NCBI GenBank assembly: GCA_026990725.1
Contig: JALXCX010000086.1
Location: forward strand, 1-7,899
Length of the DNA stretch: 7,899 nt
Direction of reading: 5' to 3'
DNA from: Desulfobulbaceae bacterium
Lineage (GTDB): Bacteria > Desulfobacterota > Desulfobulbia > Desulfobulbales > Desulfobulbaceae
In this document: piece after piece, positions 5,423 through 7,899 of the stretch
Position numbering within the stretch: the stretch's first letter is position 1
How the letters are laid out: each line of letters starts with the position of its first letter
Program-made: the position numbers and the translations under genes
Notes under the pieces: generated by a model
Database searches by the model: none
The model's input: only the letters and a program-made list of their open reading frames with translations
Told to the model about the DNA's origin: nothing

Positions 5423-6610
5423 ATGACAATTAAAACACTCTTTACCGGTGGGCTTGTCTTTGACGGTGAAGGAGAGCTGCCTGAAGAGACAGCGGTTCTG
5501 ATTGAAAATGATCGGATTGTTGAGGTCGCCCATCAGGAAAATTTTTCAGGATTCACCGGCAAAACTATTGACACCAAAGGGGCCACACTCATGCCTGGGT
5601 TGATCGATTGCCATGTTCATCTTTGCTATAAAGGCTCTGCTGATCCATCTGCTGAATTAAACAAATTATCACCGGGGGCGATTACCCTCACTGCCCTGAA
5701 AAATGTCCGGCGTTCACTCAAAAATGGTATTACCAGTCTGCGGGATTGCGGTGGCAGAGAATATCTTGAACTCCCGGTACGAGATGCCGTGAATCGAGGC
5801 GAATTTCAAGGTCCCACCATTCATTGTGCCGGTCGAATGATTTGCATGACAGGTGGACATGGGAGTCGTTGGGGAAGGATCGCTGATGGTTGCGATGAAG
5901 TCGTCAAAGCGGTTCGGGAGCAGGTGCATGCCGGATGCGATTTTGTAAAGATAATGGCAACAGGCGGGGTTATGACTTTTGGCGTGAACCCCAAAGATGC
6001 CCATTACACTGCAGAAGAGATGGCCTGCGCCATTCGGGAAGCAGATCGTCTGAATAAACGAACTGCTACTCATGCCCAGGGAACACAGGGAATATTGAAT
6101 GCCATTCGGGGCGGCATTACCTCCATTGAACATGGGGTGTATCTGGATGATCAATGTCTTGAGGAAATGCTTGAGGCCGGTACGTACCTGATACCAACCA
6201 TTTCTGCTCTGCATAATATGCTGAAACATGCTGATAAAGGAATTCCTGCCTATATGGTTGAGAAGTCTGAACAGGTGGCCGAACAGCAACGAAAATCTCT
6301 TCTTTCTTTTTATCGCGCAGGTGGGCTTTTGGCGATGGGTACGGATGCGGGTACGCCTTTTAACCTGCACGGTGAAAACGGTTGGGAACTGAAGTTGATG
6401 GTAGATCATTCCATTTCAGAAAAAGATGCCTTGCGAGCGGGGTGCTCTGCCGGGGCTGATTTGATGGGTCTTGCAGACCATGGGCGCATAAAAAAAGGTG
6501 CTGTTGCTGATCTGCTTCTGGTAAAAGGAAATCCTCTGGTGGACATCACCATGGCTGCTGACCATCGTAATCATCTGGCGGTCTATAAAAGAGGACTCTT
6601 AGTCATCTGA
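5423..6610 (+). CDS. Amidohydrolase, imidazolonepropionase/Xaa-Pro dipeptidase-like
   Basis: The 395-aa product is a TIM-barrel metal-dependent amidohydrolase. An N-terminal beta-sandwich strand (TLFTGGLVFDGEGE) leads to the HxH metal motif at H64/H66 (PGLIDCHVHL). The other ligands follow in order: K176 (CDFVKIMATGG, the probable carboxylated bridging lysine), H217 (ATHAQG), H237 (SIEHGVY) and D308 (MGTDAGTP). GRIKKGAVADLLLVKGNPL closes the fold. The carboxylated-lysine pattern with CMTGGHG is typical of the branch that includes bacterial dipeptidases acting on L-Xaa-L-Pro or L-Xaa-L-Arg/Lys, so peptide or N-acyl amino acid hydrolysis is more likely than histidine degradation. The exact substrate cannot be read from sequence. 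There is no signal peptide. It lies 32 bp after the ArgE-like gene, and its stop is followed by a copy of the palindromic repeat. Confidence 0.9.
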   Translation: MTIKTLFTGGLVFDGEGELPEETAVLIENDRIVEVAHQENFSGFTGKTIDTKGATLMPGLIDCHVHLCYKGSADPSAELNKLSPGAITLTALKNVRRSLKNGITSLRDCGGREYLELPVRDAVNRGEFQGPTIHCAGRMICMTGGHGSRWGRIADGCDEVVKAVREQVHAGCDFVKIMATGGVMTFGVNPKDAHYTAEEMACAIREADRLNKRTATHAQGTQGILNAIRGGITSIEHGVYLDDQCLEEMLEAGTYLIPTISALHNMLKHADKGIPAYMVEKSEQVAEQQRKSLLSFYRAGGLLAMGTDAGTPFNLHGENGWELKLMVDHSISEKDALRAGCSAGADLMGLADHGRIKKGAVADLLLVKGNPLVDITMAADHRNHLAVYKRGLLVI

Positions 6611-6619
6611 ACATAAAGG

Positions 6620-6665
6620 TTTTTACAAATCCATCGTAGATTTTACCTTTTTACGAGTTTGTCAA
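6620..6665. repeat. Right-half copy of the palindromic element, between two operon genes
   Basis: Aligned without gaps to 1472-1517, 39 of 46 bases match. Conserved blocks are TTTTTACAAATCCATC and CTTTTTACGAG, with TCAA at the end. It fills most of the 59-bp space between the amidohydrolase stop and the next ATG and ends 4 bases before that start. No left arm is present. Confidence 0.8.
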
Positions 6666-6669
6666 ACTT

Positions 6670-7836
6670 ATGGAAAACATCAAAACTAGAGTTGCCAAAG
6701 AGAAATCCCATATAACTGCGATCCGACAAAAGCTTCATAAAATCCCTGAGAAAGGATTTTTGGAAAAAAAGACAGCCCGGTTCGTTGAAGAATACCTGCG
6801 TGAAATACCGGAAATTGAGGTATCCACCGACATAGCCCAAACAGGTATAATCGGGCTCTTGAAAGGTAACAAACCCGGAAAAACTCTTCTTATCAGGGCT
6901 GATATGGATGGCCTGCCCATCCATGAACAAACAGGGCTCAGTTTTACCTCCACACATGAAAACATGATGCATGCCTGCGGACATGACGGGCACATGGCCA
7001 TGGCACTGGTTACAGCCAGTATTCTGGCCGGAATGAGGGATCGTTTTTCAGGTAATATCAAGTTTATGTTTCAACCGGCGGAAGAGGGGCCGGGTGGTGC
7101 CAAGCCGATGATTGAAGCCGGGATTCTGGAAAACCCTCAGGTAGATTATTCAGTGGCCTGTCATTTATGGCCGGGGGCTCCTGCTGGTAATCTTGCGATA
7201 AAATCCGGCGTTCTGATGGCAGCCGGCAGCTCATTCACAATTGAGATAACCGGCAAAGGCGGACATGGAGCCATGCCCCATCTTTGTGTGGATGCTATTG
7301 ATACTGCTGTTCAAGTTGCAAATGGTCTTCAACGGGTTGTGAACCAGAAAATCAATCCTTTGAGCCCGTCTGTCATCACCATCGGCTCCCTGCATGGCGG
7401 CTCTGCCCCCAATATTATATCAGAAAAAGCCAGTCTGACCGGCACAATTCGAACCTTTAACAAAACAATATGGCGGGATTATCCGAAAATATTTGAGCAG
7501 ATTATTTCTGGAGTATGTGATTCCATGGGGGCATCCTATACATTTGACCACACGCAAGGCTATCCGCCGCTTGAGAATGATCCCGACATGGTTGAAATCA
7601 TGAAAAGATGTATGGAAAAGGTGGTGGCTAAGGATCGAATCGTCGAGCCGGAGTCAACAATGGGCGCCGAGGATATGGCCTTTGTCCTGGAAAGAACAAA
7701 GGGCTGTTATTTCTTTGTCGGTTCCGGATTTGAAGGCTGTGCGCCGCTGCACAATGCTGAATTTAGATATGACGAATCAGTCCTGTTGACGGGTGTGGAA
7801 TCATTTGTCAGGTTTGCTCTTGATCTGCTCAATTAG
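6670..7836 (+). CDS. M20D amidohydrolase (N-acyl-L-amino acid / hippurate hydrolase type)
   Basis: The 388-aa product belongs to the M20 subfamily of aminoacylases, hippurate hydrolases and IAA-amino acid hydrolases, which cleave N-acyl amino acids using two Mn or Zn ions. Motifs in order: IRADMDGLPI (residues 75-84), C103 and H105 in MHACGHDGH, E138/E139 in QPAEEGPGGA, H165 in CHLWPG, the lid motif GGHGAMPH (197-204), and H361 in PLHNAEF. The length is standard for the family and there is no signal peptide. The start ATG fits the family N-terminus, but no ribosome-binding site is visible because a palindromic-repeat copy ends 4 bases upstream. Translation may rely on readthrough from the upstream gene or a non-canonical signal. 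It is the last of the three-hydrolase cluster in view. Whether the operon continues past the window is unknown. Confidence 0.92.
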   Translation: MENIKTRVAKEKSHITAIRQKLHKIPEKGFLEKKTARFVEEYLREIPEIEVSTDIAQTGIIGLLKGNKPGKTLLIRADMDGLPIHEQTGLSFTSTHENMMHACGHDGHMAMALVTASILAGMRDRFSGNIKFMFQPAEEGPGGAKPMIEAGILENPQVDYSVACHLWPGAPAGNLAIKSGVLMAAGSSFTIEITGKGGHGAMPHLCVDAIDTAVQVANGLQRVVNQKINPLSPSVITIGSLHGGSAPNIISEKASLTGTIRTFNKTIWRDYPKIFEQIISGVCDSMGASYTFDHTQGYPPLENDPDMVEIMKRCMEKVVAKDRIVEPESTMGAEDMAFVLERTKGCYFFVGSGFEGCAPLHNAEFRYDESVLLTGVESFVRFALDLLN

Positions 7837-7899
7837 AATATGATGTCTATTGTATACGTTTTTTGGGAATTATGCTTTTAAGCCCATGACTTCATCCAG
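7837..7899 (+). other. Unassigned window end
   Basis: These 63 bases after the last stop hold no clear terminator hairpin and no start of a recognisable gene. A transporter or further catabolic gene may follow outside the window. Confidence 0.4.

Noticed and set aside
5714..6409. 231-aa minus-strand frame opposite the amidohydrolase
   Set aside because: It is an antisense shadow of a gene with a full set of catalytic motifs.

Overview
The window looks like an accessory-to-metabolic junction in a bacterial chromosome, most likely an anaerobic or microaerophilic proteobacterium. A sulfate-reducing Desulfobacterota-type genome is my best guess. It rests on the mix of type I-F and I-E CRISPR remnants, a hemerythrin-like protein, and a dispersed palindromic repeat with GATGGATT(C/T)GTAAAAA ends that I associate with such genomes. 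The taxonomy is inference; no rRNA or marker gene is present.

Layout. Positions 1-782 hold a type I-F CRISPR array of 13 repeats, read left to right, that enters from beyond the left edge. It ends abruptly on a perfect repeat against the middle of a type I-E cas6e (casE) gene. That gene lacks its N-terminal domain. It is also split near its C-terminus by a roughly 155-bp palindromic MITE-like element (about 1359-1517). The missing C-terminus, with the glycine-rich loop, lies directly after the element, and removing the element restores one open frame to 1597. Nine bases later starts an intact Bro-N phage-antirepressor-like gene (1607-2443), followed by a rhuM-like gene (2452 onward) broken by a frameshift and apparently by an internal deletion. 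Both genes carry a perfect inverted repeat with an ACAATTTG core at a similar place.

On the minus strand, 3046-3609 encodes a hemerythrin HHE-domain protein. About 580 bp with no gene I can support follows, containing a partial copy of the palindromic element.

Positions 4191-7836 form a same-strand cluster of three metallohydrolases: an ArgE-like M20 deacetylase, an imidazolonepropionase/prolidase-like amidohydrolase, and an M20 aminoacylase/hippurate-hydrolase-like amidohydrolase. Together they could release amino acids from N-acyl amino acids and small peptides. A half-copy of the palindromic element fills the gap before the third gene.

The left part is therefore a decaying defence/prophage-type island and the right part an apparently functional catabolic operon. 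The most notable signals are the element-split I-E cas6e fused to a I-F array, the same spacer present three times with only its last base changed, and the paired palindromes in the two antirepressor-type genes.
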